From: Zymobacter palmae
GTDB lineage: Bacteria; Pseudomonadota; Gammaproteobacteria; Pseudomonadales; Halomonadaceae
DNA length: 64,000 nucleotides
Assembly (NCBI RefSeq): GCF_003610015.1
Contig: NZ_AP018933.1
Location: 2,390,035-2,454,034, forward strand
Direction of reading: 5' to 3'
The notes under the pieces were generated by a model. The model did not search any database. It was not told where the DNA came from and worked only from the letters and a program-made list of their open reading frames with translations. Of the stretch, positions 17,154 to 27,100 are shown one piece after another. The translations under genes were made by a program, and so were the position numbers. The number at the start of each line of letters is the position of its first letter. Position 1 is the stretch's first letter.

Positions 17154-17411
17154 ATGAAGGGTATTATCGTACTGGGGGATCTGACGACACATGGTGGTAC
17201 GGTCATCAGCGCGCAGAGCACCTATACCGTTGGGGGAAAACCGGTCGCCTGCATGGGCGATAAGATCGCGTGTCCGCTGCACGGCATCAATCTTATCATC
17301 GAAGGTGAATCCTCAATGCTGGTCAACGGCAAGCCCATTGCCCTAGATGGGCACCGTTGTGCCTGCGGTTGCCAGCTCATCGCATCAACATCGACACACG
17401 GTCACGCCTGA
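17154..17411 (+). CDS. PAAR-domain T6SS spike-tip protein
   Basis: The 85-aa protein is a bare PAAR domain: GDLTTHGGTVISAQ, KPVACMGDKIACPLHG and GKPIALDGHRCACGCQL. PAAR proteins cap the VgrG trimer and sharpen the T6SS spike, with a zinc ion held by His and Cys residues near the tip, all of which are present here. AAGGAG lies 9 bases before the ATG at 17154. No toxin domain is attached. Its last 10 bp overlap the end of the convergent T6SS gene at 17402. It is the only plus-strand gene of the locus, so it must have its own promoter. Confidence 0.92.
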   Translation: MKGIIVLGDLTTHGGTVISAQSTYTVGGKPVACMGDKIACPLHGINLIIEGESSMLVNGKPIALDGHRCACGCQLIASTSTHGHA

Positions 17412-18517
17412 TCGGCCACCTCGACGGGCGTCAGCAGCGTCATCGCCGTGGCGTCCGTTGCACTCAGCGATAGCAGCATCGCCGAATCTTTTTCCGTCAC
17501 GGTGGCGACCGCCATCATCAGCATTGTGCCTTGTGCGGCTTGCCCCACCCACCCACAGAAAAGGTCTAGGGTGAAACAGTTCGCCATCGGTTCATAGATG
17601 CCCGCCCAGCGCTCGAAGAGCGCCATAAAGGCATCTCCCGCCCCGATATCCATCATGCAACACGCGGGTGGAACGATGTCAGGCACATCTTCTGCAACAT
17701 CTGATGTACTTGCGTCAGGAATCAATGCCGCCATCAGACTCTCGAGCGCTTCGGTACGTTCGCGCTTTGCCAACGATGCAGAGCGTTGGTGCTGCTGTTG
17801 CATTGACCGCACCCAGAAACGCCCTTTAGTAGGGGCCGCATCAGGCGCCATACGCTCGAACAACATAAGGGCACCGCCTTCTCCTGCAATTAGCGGAGAG
17901 CGCTTGGTGGAAAGCGAGTCCCAATGACGAAGCTGTACTTCATCCAGTAGCGTGTCCATGCAGCACCAGAATACCCAGCGCATGGCGCCCGTGCTCTGAT
18001 CGGGAGCCAGCAATGCGTTGATGTGCTGTGACGATGCCACGCGACACAGGCTTTGGCCTTCCTTCCAGACCTGATGCTTGATCAGCTGTTCAGTGATTCG
18101 TTGCTGCAAGGCCTGCTGCTGCCATGACGAAATAGATGCTGGCAGCGTCAGCACAAGGTCGACGCTTTCGCCATCAGGCAGCTGGCGAATCAGTCCGTCC
18201 AGACTTCCGGACAAAACATCCCACAGGGCATCCAGCCGCCCTTCGACGCCCATATGGCGACCACTCAGCGCGATCATACCGATCGGCTTGACCAAGCGAG
18301 GAAAGCCTTGGGTATCAACAAGCAACGGACAGGGAGAAGCCAGCGGGAGGTCATCAGGCAGACCGCTACCCAGTAGCTGCCTACCCGCAGCATTGATCGC
18401 GACGCCATCGACAAAGCACAGCCGCTCAGCGGACAAGTCATGACGACGCCCTTCCGCAATGGGTGCCTGACGCCGCGACACACGGCGGCGGTATAACTCG
18501 TCATAGATCGAGGACAT
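17402..18517 (-). CDS. T6SS-locus protein of unknown function
   Basis: A 371-aa soluble protein. Parts vaguely recall a thiolase or beta-ketoacyl-synthase-like fold: paired small-residue stretches such as VDGVAINAAGRQLLGSGLP, VDLVLTLPASISSWQQQAL and GEGGALMLFER, and a Cys-rich CCMMDIGAGDAF. No catalytic Cys-His-His set can be assigned. It is last in the minus-strand T6SS run, 30 bp after tssA, and its 3' end overlaps the PAAR gene by 10 bp. Its location suggests a role in effector or spike loading, but this is inference. Confidence 0.55.
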   Translation of the reverse strand: MSSIYDELYRRRVSRRQAPIAEGRRHDLSAERLCFVDGVAINAAGRQLLGSGLPDDLPLASPCPLLVDTQGFPRLVKPIGMIALSGRHMGVEGRLDALWDVLSGSLDGLIRQLPDGESVDLVLTLPASISSWQQQALQQRITEQLIKHQVWKEGQSLCRVASSQHINALLAPDQSTGAMRWVFWCCMDTLLDEVQLRHWDSLSTKRSPLIAGEGGALMLFERMAPDAAPTKGRFWVRSMQQQHQRSASLAKRERTEALESLMAALIPDASTSDVAEDVPDIVPPACCMMDIGAGDAFMALFERWAGIYEPMANCFTLDLFCGWVGQAAQGTMLMMAVATVTEKDSAMLLSLSATDATAMTLLTPVEVADQA

Positions 18518-18547
18518 CTTGCCTTACTCCCTACCCGATAATTTCAC

Positions 18548-19657
18548 TCAATATTCAGAAGACTCGCCGCGTCGCTGTGTTCCCAGCGTTTCGCGGATGT
18601 TATCGACTACCTGGTCCTCATGAATAACGTCGCGCAGCCACTCTTCCAGCGGCATACGTCCCCAACGGATTGCACGCTCGACGAGATAAGGTACAGGGCT
18701 GTGCGGTTCGGTCTGCTTGAAAAACTGGGCGACACCGTTCAGTAGCTCAAAGGCTTCTTCACGCGTGCGCGGTGTCGTACGCAGTGCAGCATGAGCGCCA
18801 GCAGTGCCCCCCACTGTGCTCGCCTTGTCGCTGCTGTCAGCGCTCGCGGATACGTCGGCATCTTCGCTGACGACGTCTTCTTCCGGTGCCAACGTTTCAC
18901 CACGATCGGTTAGCAATCGCTCGACCAGCTGAACGCACTGCTCAAGGTGCTCACGCAGCTCGCGGAATACCGGTGCATCATCGCCAAGCAGCTGATCCAG
19001 CGTTTCCGTCAGTAGGGCCAGCTGATCCAGACTGACCTTCACGCTCGCATGGCGGGCACGCAGGAACTCTGTCGAGGACAGCACAACGGCACGTTGGAAT
19101 ATCTCAGCGTTGATCTTGCCATCCTGAAGCGCCTGCTCCATCGCATCGGGGTTCTGCAGCGCCAGATTTTCCACCCAGCGGGACTCCTGGTAGTGCAACA
19201 ACCCGTACTCATGCTCCTGCGTCAGCGGCAGTTCGTTGACCACCTGAGTCAGCGTGCTGTCCAGCCAAGAGAAGCGAGAAAGGCGCTCTTCAGGGCCGTC
19301 TTCCATCTCGGGAAACATCGTCTCCCAGTACTGAGACGATATCTTCGCCATCAGGTGCAGCCCGAACGCTAGCCCTTCAAAGTGATCGCGATGCGCCAGC
19401 GCTTCGCACAGCCAGCTGGCCAGCATCAGATCCTTGCTCTGAGAGCACAGCGCTTCGGAGGTCAACTCAATCACCTGCGGCCAGTTGGCCAGCTTGAGCT
19501 CGGTCGCCCAATCGCCCTGACTCAGGTAATCAGGGTCTGCACGGCGCGCTTCCTTGATCTCATCGAACAGAAGCGAAAAACCTAAATCCTCGCCACAACC
19601 ACTGTCGCCAATCGGCGCCAGCAACGCATCAAGCGCCAGCTCTTTATGTTCCTGCAT
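18548..19657 (-). CDS. tssA: T6SS baseplate/cap protein TssA
   Basis: The 369-aa protein has the ImpA N-terminal domain that defines TssA: LLAPIGDSGCGEDLGFS, EARRADPDYLSQGDW, SKDLMLASWLCEALAHRDHFEGLAFGL and a WETMFPEMEDGPEERLS motif. A variable acidic linker follows (PEEDVVSEDADVSASADS), then a short C-terminal helical domain containing SPVPYLVERAIRWGRMPLEEW. This C-terminal form is the short TssA type, thought to bind baseplate and sheath and guide tail assembly. It lies between hcp and the unknown 17402 gene. Confidence 0.92.
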   Translation of the reverse strand: MQEHKELALDALLAPIGDSGCGEDLGFSLLFDEIKEARRADPDYLSQGDWATELKLANWPQVIELTSEALCSQSKDLMLASWLCEALAHRDHFEGLAFGLHLMAKISSQYWETMFPEMEDGPEERLSRFSWLDSTLTQVVNELPLTQEHEYGLLHYQESRWVENLALQNPDAMEQALQDGKINAEIFQRAVVLSSTEFLRARHASVKVSLDQLALLTETLDQLLGDDAPVFRELREHLEQCVQLVERLLTDRGETLAPEEDVVSEDADVSASADSSDKASTVGGTAGAHAALRTTPRTREEAFELLNGVAQFFKQTEPHSPVPYLVERAIRWGRMPLEEWLRDVIHEDQVVDNIRETLGTQRRGESSEY

Positions 19658-19804
19658 GTATAGATCTCCCTGCCAACGCGTTACATCACGGCACGATTAC
19701 AATGATCGGATGCTCTTCAACAACATCGACGTTAGAGCGCTGCACCAGCGCACTGACGTCGACACTTTCGAAGGCCAGTACTTTCCATTCTCTACGGATG
19801 ACAC

Positions 19805-19834
19805 AAAAACAGCCATGGGTTTCCCCATGGCTGT
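19805..19834 (-). terminator. Rho-independent terminator after hcp
   Basis: An 11-bp stem (ACAGCCATGGG/CCCATGGCTGT) with a TTTC-type loop is followed on the minus strand by a T-run. It lies 20 bp after the hcp stop, so abundant hcp mRNA probably ends here with partial read-through into tssA. Confidence 0.9.
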
Positions 19835-19853
19835 CGACGCCACTCGTGACGAA

Positions 19854-20387
19854 TCAGGAGTAGACGCGGTTGGTCGTACGGTCCCAACCACCGGCAATGT
19901 TACCGCCACCCTGACCATCGCTGCGTTTCTGCTGCGTGTAGGTGACTTTGATGCGCGCGTAGTTGAACTTGATCAGCTCGGACGGCAGATCCTGAGCAGC
20001 GTCAGCGCTGCCCGTGGATGCTTGCTGACCGGAAGCGGCCATGCCTTCGATTTCGGTGGACGATACGATGACTTCTTCGAGTTTCACTTCGAGATAACGC
20101 ACCTGTTCACCACCGGCACGGTTGACGTGCAGTGTGATTTCCTTGATGTGCTGACCACGACAGCAGGATTCAAACAGTTTCGGCGTGGCCTTATCGAGGA
20201 ACTTGCGGATGCTGAATTCGCTCAGGTTCACGCGTTCTGCAGAAGCACCACCCGCGGAGCTAGCCGTGGCAGAAGTCGTCTGCGTTGCGCCGAAATCGAA
20301 GCTCAGCAGCTCGATCCAATCTTTGTGTTTGGAATCTAGGCTTTCACCAGGAATACCGTCAATTTTCAGATAAGCATCAAAAGCCAT
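19854..20387 (-). CDS. tssD: T6SS inner-tube protein Hcp
   Basis: The 177-aa protein is an Hcp: MAFDAYLKIDGIPGES, DWIELLSFDFGATQ, NLSEFSIRKFLDKATPKLFE, GQHIKEITLHVNRAGG and a C-terminal IKFNYARIKVTYTQQ. Hexameric rings of Hcp stack into the tube that is fired from the cell and carry effectors inside. AGGGAG lies 9 bases before the ATG. A 355-bp intergenic stretch upstream and a strong terminator downstream indicate an independently expressed unit, as is common for this abundant component. Confidence 0.97.
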   Translation of the reverse strand: MAFDAYLKIDGIPGESLDSKHKDWIELLSFDFGATQTTSATASSAGGASAERVNLSEFSIRKFLDKATPKLFESCCRGQHIKEITLHVNRAGGEQVRYLEVKLEEVIVSSTEIEGMAASGQQASTGSADAAQDLPSELIKFNYARIKVTYTQQKRSDGQGGGNIAGGWDRTTNRVYS

Positions 20388-20742
20388 CTAAATACTCTCC
20401 CTTTGTTGATATTAATACTCCACTTTCGTACGCGTGGAGTTACTGCCGGATGAATGCAGCGTTATATTCAACACCAACATACACCACGTGCTCTTCAGGA
20501 CTGCTGATTGTTATATACCAATCCCGCCCGATAAGTCACCACATTCCCATCCCCCATGCTGATTATTTCATTAGCACAGAAAACTATAGTTACATTATCT
20601 GTGCCCCTTCCCCAAAATACGAGAAGTCTGAGAATGTGCTGACCGCATATTAGCTTACTTCTATCGATTCATTTTAACTCGAACTCAATGGCCGTTTCAG
20701 ATAAACGGCCTTGAATGTTCGACAATGTCATCACTAACAACA
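20388..20742. other. Intergenic stretch upstream of hcp
   Basis: 355 bp between the TssM-OmpA hybrid and hcp. It holds a hairpin (ACTCCAC/GTGGAGT, about 20419-20442) in the hcp leader and the possible terminator at 20690-20710. It should contain the hcp promoter, but I see neither a clear sigma-70 nor a convincing sigma-54 site. Confidence 0.5.
20690..20710 (-). terminator. Possible terminator after the TssM-OmpA hybrid gene
   Basis: GGCCGTTT and AAACGGCC pair around CAGAT about 30 bp after the gene. No long T-run follows on the minus strand, so termination is uncertain. Confidence 0.5.
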
Positions 20743-23226
20743 TCAGTCACGGTGTCGCACTTCGATTTCAACACGGCGGTTCGGTGCCAGACACTGAATC
20801 ATGTCGCGTCGCGATATCCCCGTATCGCACGATACCAGCGGTCTTGTATCACCCGCACCAACGGCTTTAACCAACTCTTCCGGCACGCCTTTGCCGACCA
20901 GATACCGCTTGATGGTCTGGGCACGTTCGAGTGAAAGCTGGCGATTGGTGGTCGCATTGCCCAACGAATCAGCGAAGCCCGTAATAGTTATACGGCTGCT
21001 TGGCGTATTCACCAAACGCGTTGCAATCTGATTGAGCTGCTGTCGTCCCTGTGCCTGAAGACCGGCATAATCTGCGCGCCCGAATTCAAATAAGGTATCT
21101 GATTCCAGCGTTATCGTTTCCACTGTATTCAACGTATGTTGAAGCAGGCTGTCAATATAATTCCGCGAACTCGACAGCAGGAAATTATTATCCCTTATAT
21201 GAGGGGTATCGGCCTGGGCAAGCTGTTCACTATAGAAATCTATCTGGCGTGACGCATATTTCATATCGTATGCATCATTATTGCCATTTTGATGTGGCAA
21301 TACGGGATACCAGAATGCTGCCAGATGCTGTTTCAAAAATTCAACATCGACCTTTTCACGGGGATTAATCGGCATCATCTGATAAGTACGCAGTGCCATG
21401 CGACCAAACTGTGCCAATGCATTAGCGCTGTTATCGATGGGGCGTGCGTTGGGTTCGACGCTGTCGATCGTGACGTGTGTATTCAATGTCTGTGTAGTGC
21501 GCTGATAGACCGGTATGGTCGGCAACGATACCAGCGTGCGGTTCAGATCATCTTCGATCGGCGACAACATCACCGTTCGTAGACGATCGAAGTAACGCTG
21601 ACGCACCAGCGGTTCGACATCATGGCCTCGATACAACCCCCAGCGCATCGCCATCGGCGTGCCGCTGATATGGTGACGCTCGAAATAGCCTGCTGCGGCG
21701 CTGCGTAATGCATCCAGCGACTGCCATTGCGTAAACTGGTCGGGATGCTGAGCATCCTGCTGACGCGCGTCATCTAGGGCATGCTGCAGGGCCAGTAGTT
21801 CATCACGGTTGCGTACATAGGCATTGCCCCATATCGCACAGGCAATAGCCCCTGCGACCAACCCACATCCTACCCAGGCCAGCTTGCGTCGGTTTTCGCG
21901 ACGGTTGCTGGTATAGCGTTCGACCAAGAACTGATCGGGTAGAATGACGCTGCGAAATACGTCGGCAATCAGTCCGTCGTTGCTGCTGCGAGCACCGATG
22001 GCTGACGGCCCGGGCACCACAGAGAAACGCCGCCCGATATCGCGGTCATGAACCCCCGTCGCCGACTGCGTTTCATGCAGTGCACTAACGAAGTAGTAGC
22101 CACGCAGCAACTGGGGACGCTGGTTAACGGACGGTGTCATCAGCTGCCCCACGAACGATGACAACCGTTCTCGCAGAGCCCACAGTTCAGGCGGGAAAGC
22201 GACCAGCGACGGATCCTGCTGCAAAACCTGCATATCACTGTTCAGCTGCAGGTGTTCACCCTGCGAAGACCAATAGGCACACAGCGAATCAAACGAGCCG
22301 GTGAAGGTATCGCCCCAGCTCTGCTGCTCGAAGTCCTGATGCGGGAACGTCGCCCCCAACAGCGTGGACGGACGAGTGCGCATAATGTGCTGCTGAAAAT
22401 CGACGAAGCCGGGAATCAGGTCGCTTTTGGTCAGCATCAGATAGATCGGCAAACGCGCATCGAACTGATCGCTGGTTTCCTGAATGCGCTCGCGCAGACG
22501 TTCAGCCAGCTCGCGCCGCTCGGTTTCGCTGCCTTCCATGAGATCGCCCAGACTGACCGCAACGATCAGCCCGTTCAGCGGCCGACGCGGACGATGCGCT
22601 TTTAAAAGCGTCAGGAACGCTCGCCATTTGCCCGCTTCATGCTGATCACTCGTGTAGCGTCCTGCCGTATCAAGCAGCACCGCGTCGTTGCTGAAGAACC
22701 AGTCGCAATGACGTGTACCGCCAAGACCCGCAATACGTGCCTGCTCGCGATCAGCAAAAGGGAAATCCAGCCCAGAGTGATACACCATGGTGCTCTTGCC
22801 TACGGCAGGCTGACCGATCAGCACGTACCACGGCAACTCATACAGAGCCCCCTGACGATTGAACGACGGCCAGCGTTTCTTCTGCCGCCGGTCACGCTGC
22901 TGCAGGCGATCCAGCACCTTGAGCATCTGCTCGCGCAGTAGGCTCACCTCTTCCCGATCGGCGGGTGCCGCGTCGAGCACCGCCTCGTCCGCGCTGTCCA
23001 TCAACAGGCGTTCCAGATTCTGCCGCTGCCCTACGCCACGATACAGCAGCAGCACATAGACGGCCGATGCCACAACGAACAGCAGAATACCGACCAGCAG
23101 ACTGTTGAGTGATGAGAACCCTAGCAGTACGCCCAGCCACCACACGAGGAAGATCGCCAGAAAAAAGCCGGCGGCCATCCAGTAGGGCTGGTATTTGAAG
23201 AACACATATTTCAGCTTGTTCATCAT
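20743..23226 (-). CDS. Short TssM-like (IcmF) protein fused to an OmpA peptidoglycan-binding domain
   Basis: The 827-aa protein has two N-terminal membrane helices (about 17-33 and 42-62), then an IcmF-type cytoplasmic GTPase-like domain with Walker A GQPAVGKS (138-145), DTAGRY and TKSDLIPGF. A third membrane helix lies near 455-470, with a short periplasmic region after it. Residues 710-827 form an OmpA-like domain: TGFADSLGNATTNRQLSLERA with D753 and R768, spaced as the two peptidoglycan-contacting residues of OmpA, and a closing APNRRVEIEV. It lacks most of the long periplasmic IcmF_C region of the true TssM at 24193. It probably anchors the membrane complex to the cell wall, a task often done by an OmpA domain on TssL. 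Confidence 0.88.
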   Translation of the reverse strand: MMNKLKYVFFKYQPYWMAAGFFLAIFLVWWLGVLLGFSSLNSLLVGILLFVVASAVYVLLLYRGVGQRQNLERLLMDSADEAVLDAAPADREEVSLLREQMLKVLDRLQQRDRRQKKRWPSFNRQGALYELPWYVLIGQPAVGKSTMVYHSGLDFPFADREQARIAGLGGTRHCDWFFSNDAVLLDTAGRYTSDQHEAGKWRAFLTLLKAHRPRRPLNGLIVAVSLGDLMEGSETERRELAERLRERIQETSDQFDARLPIYLMLTKSDLIPGFVDFQQHIMRTRPSTLLGATFPHQDFEQQSWGDTFTGSFDSLCAYWSSQGEHLQLNSDMQVLQQDPSLVAFPPELWALRERLSSFVGQLMTPSVNQRPQLLRGYYFVSALHETQSATGVHDRDIGRRFSVVPGPSAIGARSSNDGLIADVFRSVILPDQFLVERYTSNRRENRRKLAWVGCGLVAGAIACAIWGNAYVRNRDELLALQHALDDARQQDAQHPDQFTQWQSLDALRSAAAGYFERHHISGTPMAMRWGLYRGHDVEPLVRQRYFDRLRTVMLSPIEDDLNRTLVSLPTIPVYQRTTQTLNTHVTIDSVEPNARPIDNSANALAQFGRMALRTYQMMPINPREKVDVEFLKQHLAAFWYPVLPHQNGNNDAYDMKYASRQIDFYSEQLAQADTPHIRDNNFLLSSSRNYIDSLLQHTLNTVETITLESDTLFEFGRADYAGLQAQGRQQLNQIATRLVNTPSSRITITGFADSLGNATTNRQLSLERAQTIKRYLVGKGVPEELVKAVGAGDTRPLVSCDTGISRRDMIQCLAPNRRVEIEVRHRD

Positions 23227-23250
23227 CTCTCGATTGCCTCTTTGATGACG

Positions 23251-24171
23251 TTAGGTGCGGTCGTCATACCCGGCATAACGGGCCATGCAACTTCCAATGG
23301 ACTGCCCAGGATCAGGCAGTGCCGTTTGCACCAGCGATGGCTCGAAGCGATCGAACGGTTCCAGCACATCGAAACGTTCCTGCCGCGGGGCCAGCCCGGC
23401 CAACAGGCGGTGCACACGCGACGTATTGCCTTGTGAAAAGGCCAGCAGACGCGGGCGCATGAAATCATGTACCAGTAACAGCAGACTCATAGGAGCCGGC
23501 GCGATTAACGTCAGCCAGTGCGTCCAGATGTCCGCCACAGGGCGCATCAATGCCTGCTCGGCAGGCAACGGCAACACCACGGGTGGCATCGGTGCCCGCT
23601 CACATAACTGGCGCAATCCGGTCATTCTCTGCAATACCGCATTGGCGATGAACTCGGGGTAGCCCTTGCTCATGGCCTCGCTGATATCGCACAGCCTCAG
23701 CTCTTGTAACAAGCGCGCATGCAGACGCTGATGCAGGTTCAGATCGCCATCGTTCAACGGTCTGAGCGCCTGCAGTGCGTCGGCAAAACGCGTGGGCTGC
23801 CCATGCCCGTAGATGGCGTCCTGCATGATTTCACCCGCGCAGCGCGCGTTGACTTCGCACAGCGTCCACGGGGCCTGAAAGGCATCACCCTGTACCTGGT
23901 AGGGCAAGCGCTGAAAGGTCATCAGGGGATAGCGACGCCCGGAGGCATCGCGTGAGCTTGCCATCTCTCCTACCAGCCAGTGCTGGGGCGAGGCGCGAAA
24001 AAGGAAGGAGCAGCGAGGAATGCCGTCGAAATGCATTTCCCAACGTTCCTCTTCCATCAATCGCCGTATGCCCACCTGCAGGCATTCATCGAAAGCCTGC
24101 AGGTCTTCACTGGTGGCGCGGTAGCTGATGAAGTCAGCATTGCCCGGCAGTTTGCCGAAATAACCGATCAT
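23251..24171 (-). CDS. tagF: T6SS-associated protein TagF
   Basis: The 306-aa protein starts MIGYFGKLPGNADFISYR, the hallmark of TagF/ImpM proteins, and continues with WLVGEMASSRDASGRRYPLM, also typical. In Pseudomonas aeruginosa TagF is a negative regulator that acts post-translationally on T6SS assembly, alone or with the PppA/PpkA phosphorylation pathway. No PpkA, PppA or Fha gene is visible in this window. It lies between the two TssM-type genes with 21- and 24-bp gaps, so all three should be co-transcribed. Confidence 0.9.
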   Translation of the reverse strand: MIGYFGKLPGNADFISYRATSEDLQAFDECLQVGIRRLMEEERWEMHFDGIPRCSFLFRASPQHWLVGEMASSRDASGRRYPLMTFQRLPYQVQGDAFQAPWTLCEVNARCAGEIMQDAIYGHGQPTRFADALQALRPLNDGDLNLHQRLHARLLQELRLCDISEAMSKGYPEFIANAVLQRMTGLRQLCERAPMPPVVLPLPAEQALMRPVADIWTHWLTLIAPAPMSLLLLVHDFMRPRLLAFSQGNTSRVHRLLAGLAPRQERFDVLEPFDRFEPSLVQTALPDPGQSIGSCMARYAGYDDRT

Positions 24172-24192
24172 GCCATCAACTCCCGGTCAGGG

Positions 24193-27100
24193 TCAGAGAG
24201 AAGTGCCGGTCACACCACCCAGCGCACTTTCCGCGGCCTTGCTTGCGGCATCAGTAGCGGCACTGGTCGCCGCGCTCGTAGCAGCCTTGGTCGCGGTATC
24301 TGTGGCCTTGTCCACCAGATCGCTAACGACGCTGCTGTCATTGCCTTCTTCGCTGGCCTCCGCAGCCGGTGCGGCGGCTTCGGGTGACGCGGTGTTTAGA
24401 CGCGGCATCGTCAGCGCGTGCACTTTCTTGAGATCGGTCAGGCGGATGCCCCCGAAGTTGCGCACGATGAAGCTGACCGGACCCGCTGGCGTCTGCCAGA
24501 TGAAGCGCTGGCGTACCGCATCCACGTCCTGCACCTCTGCCGTGTCGATCATGCGCAGCAGTCCCCAGCGGGTCGGGAAGTTGGCGACCGTATAGCGTTG
24601 GTTATCCAGCGTCGTCACTTCCAGACGTGCGCCCGGGTGCTTAAGATCGCCCGGCCAAGTGAAGTGCTGCCACGGCTGAGGACCATTGCGATAATCCTGC
24701 ACCTGCCCATCCACCGTCAGCATGATCTGGGTCATGTAAGGAGACGGTTCGACCATGATCTCAAAGCCGTTTTGCGGGTCAGCCAGACTGTCGATGACGG
24801 TCCCTAGAGCAGTACCGTTGCGAATGGTTTCCTGCATGCGTGGATCGACCAGCATGTTGTCGAAGTCGCCCTCTTCAAGCGCCCCGATTTCATCGCGGTT
24901 GAAGGCCACCAGACGCCCACTGTTCGGGTCAACGAAGTCGCGCAGATCTCGGATGGAAGCTTCATTGCCCGAGTTGGCCAGCGGATAACGATCCGCAATC
25001 TTCTGCTTCCACGGCGTATCGACGCGGTTGCCCCATGCGCGCGCCAGCTGCTGGCCTGCGGGCGCATACAGCGTTTCCCATGCGCGCTCGACGGGGTCGC
25101 TAAACAGGTGCTGCAACGCTTGCGGCAAGGCGGCATCAGAAATGTCGATGTTAGCCGCGATGTCGTTGCGCACGACGGTGAACTCGGTGTTGCCGTTGTT
25201 CGCCAGCGTAGCGCTGATCAGTTCTTTGCTAGCCTTACCGACATCCTGCGAGCGACGCATATTGTCGAAGCGCACTTTCAGCTGGCGCAGCTCGCGCAGG
25301 TAGCGATCCATGACCGCATCCTTGTTTGCGGCTGCATCGCTACCGTCGTTTTCGAACAGCGCATTGACCTGAGCGAAATGGTCAGCCAGCACGCCGTCAT
25401 GGAAGCCCGGCAAATCGCTGATCTGGCTCATACGCGCCTGAGCGATGCTGCCATCGTCACTGCTGAAGACGTCCATTGCCTTGCCCCAGAAGCCACGGGA
25501 ATCCTGGCCGTTCTGTTTGTTGAGCAGTGCATTATCGAGCGGTGCATCCCAGCGCGTATTATCACGCACAGCGAGCATCAGCTGGCGAATCGGTGACTGC
25601 TGGGCATCACTCAGCAGCGACAGGCGCGAATTGGCCGTATCGATGGAGTCGAAGCGACGCACACCCGTAGCCCCTAGGAAACGTTCCCATGCCTCGATGT
25701 AGTCGTGCTTGTAGCGCGCCATCAACTGACGCACAAACGACGTCTTGCTTTCCATCCGCTCGGCGCTGCCGCTGTCATCCAGCACCCAGTCGGTTTCAAC
25801 ACGCAGATCAGTCGCTGCAGCGTCAAGGATTTCACGTCGCAGATACTCATCCCACACTTTCTTGGTGTAGATCGCCGGAACGCTTTCACCGGAATAGAGC
25901 AGTTGGCGGCTGTTACCAGGCACCATGCTCGCAAGCGTCAGACTCTGATAGCGCTGACGGACGTCCTGCTGGAACTGCAGGTATTTGCGATCGACCAGCG
26001 ATTGATCGTTCAGGAACCCTTTCAGGCTGAGGCGCGCACGCTCGACCAGCGTTTCATCACGACCCAGTGCGGGCGCATGGCGACGCTGAAGATAGCCGGC
26101 ATACACCGCAACATGGCGCTGGATATCGTCATCACTGATGGACTCGCCCTGCTGCTCGGCAACGGTTTTCCACACCTGCGGCAGGGTATCGTTGACGAAC
26201 CGTACGTCTTCGGCGGTCGCGTGTTTTTCCGGCTCAGCCAGAATCAGGTACAACTTGAGTGCGTTGTAACTTTCATCCAGCTGCGCCACTTGCTCCGGCG
26301 TCAGGCGGTTGTCGGTCAGCGCACGGGACAACGCCGGATTGACCGCGTCGCCGTCATTGCTGCTCTGATGGAGACTGCGCAAAGAACTCAGCCCGCTTTC
26401 GCGCAGATGCTGCGTACCATCGCTCAGCCCCTGTTGAAGGTCACTGCGCACGCTGTTGGCCGCATCCTGAACGCGTCCCAGCGTTTGTGCTTGCACCTGC
26501 GAGCGCACATCGCCCAGCGAGGTCACTCGTGCTACACCCTGTGGCTGCATTAGCTGCTCGCGGGCACGCTGGCGACCTTCACGGGTCTGCTGTGCCACAC
26601 GACGAGCTGTCTTGCCATTACGGATATTGCGCGGTGCGGCCTGCTGGGACTCAGCAGCACTCTGGGTCGCCTGCGCCAGCGCATCAAGCTGATGAAGACG
26701 ACTGGCGAGGTAGTTCGAGACCGGCACCAGTGCTTGCTGTTTCAGGCCCGTAAAATAGGCGTCTTCCACCATCGGCTGCAAACGATGGGTAGGATCCAAC
26801 CCCAGCTCACGATCGAATGGCAGCGGTGAGTGGCTACCTCCATTGAACTGGTGAAGCTGATCCGCCAACACATTCAGACGCTCTTCAGCGCAAGGCGATG
26901 CCTGAGTCAGCTCATCGTCCAGCTGGTTCAGTGCACGGTGGTGGTGAATATAGGAGGTTGCGCCTGCTGCAATGGCCGCAGTACCCACCAGCAGACCGGC
27001 CCCGAGCGTCCACGGCGACAGCGCGTGCAGACGCCCACCCTGTGCGATATGGCGACTCAGGTAGCGATCAGGGAAGACCACCGAACGGAAAACACCCGTA

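Noticed and set aside
20690-20750. Sigma-54 promoter for hcp
   Set aside because: A GGCAC-like element on the minus strand of the hcp upstream region lacks a correctly spaced TTGC partner.
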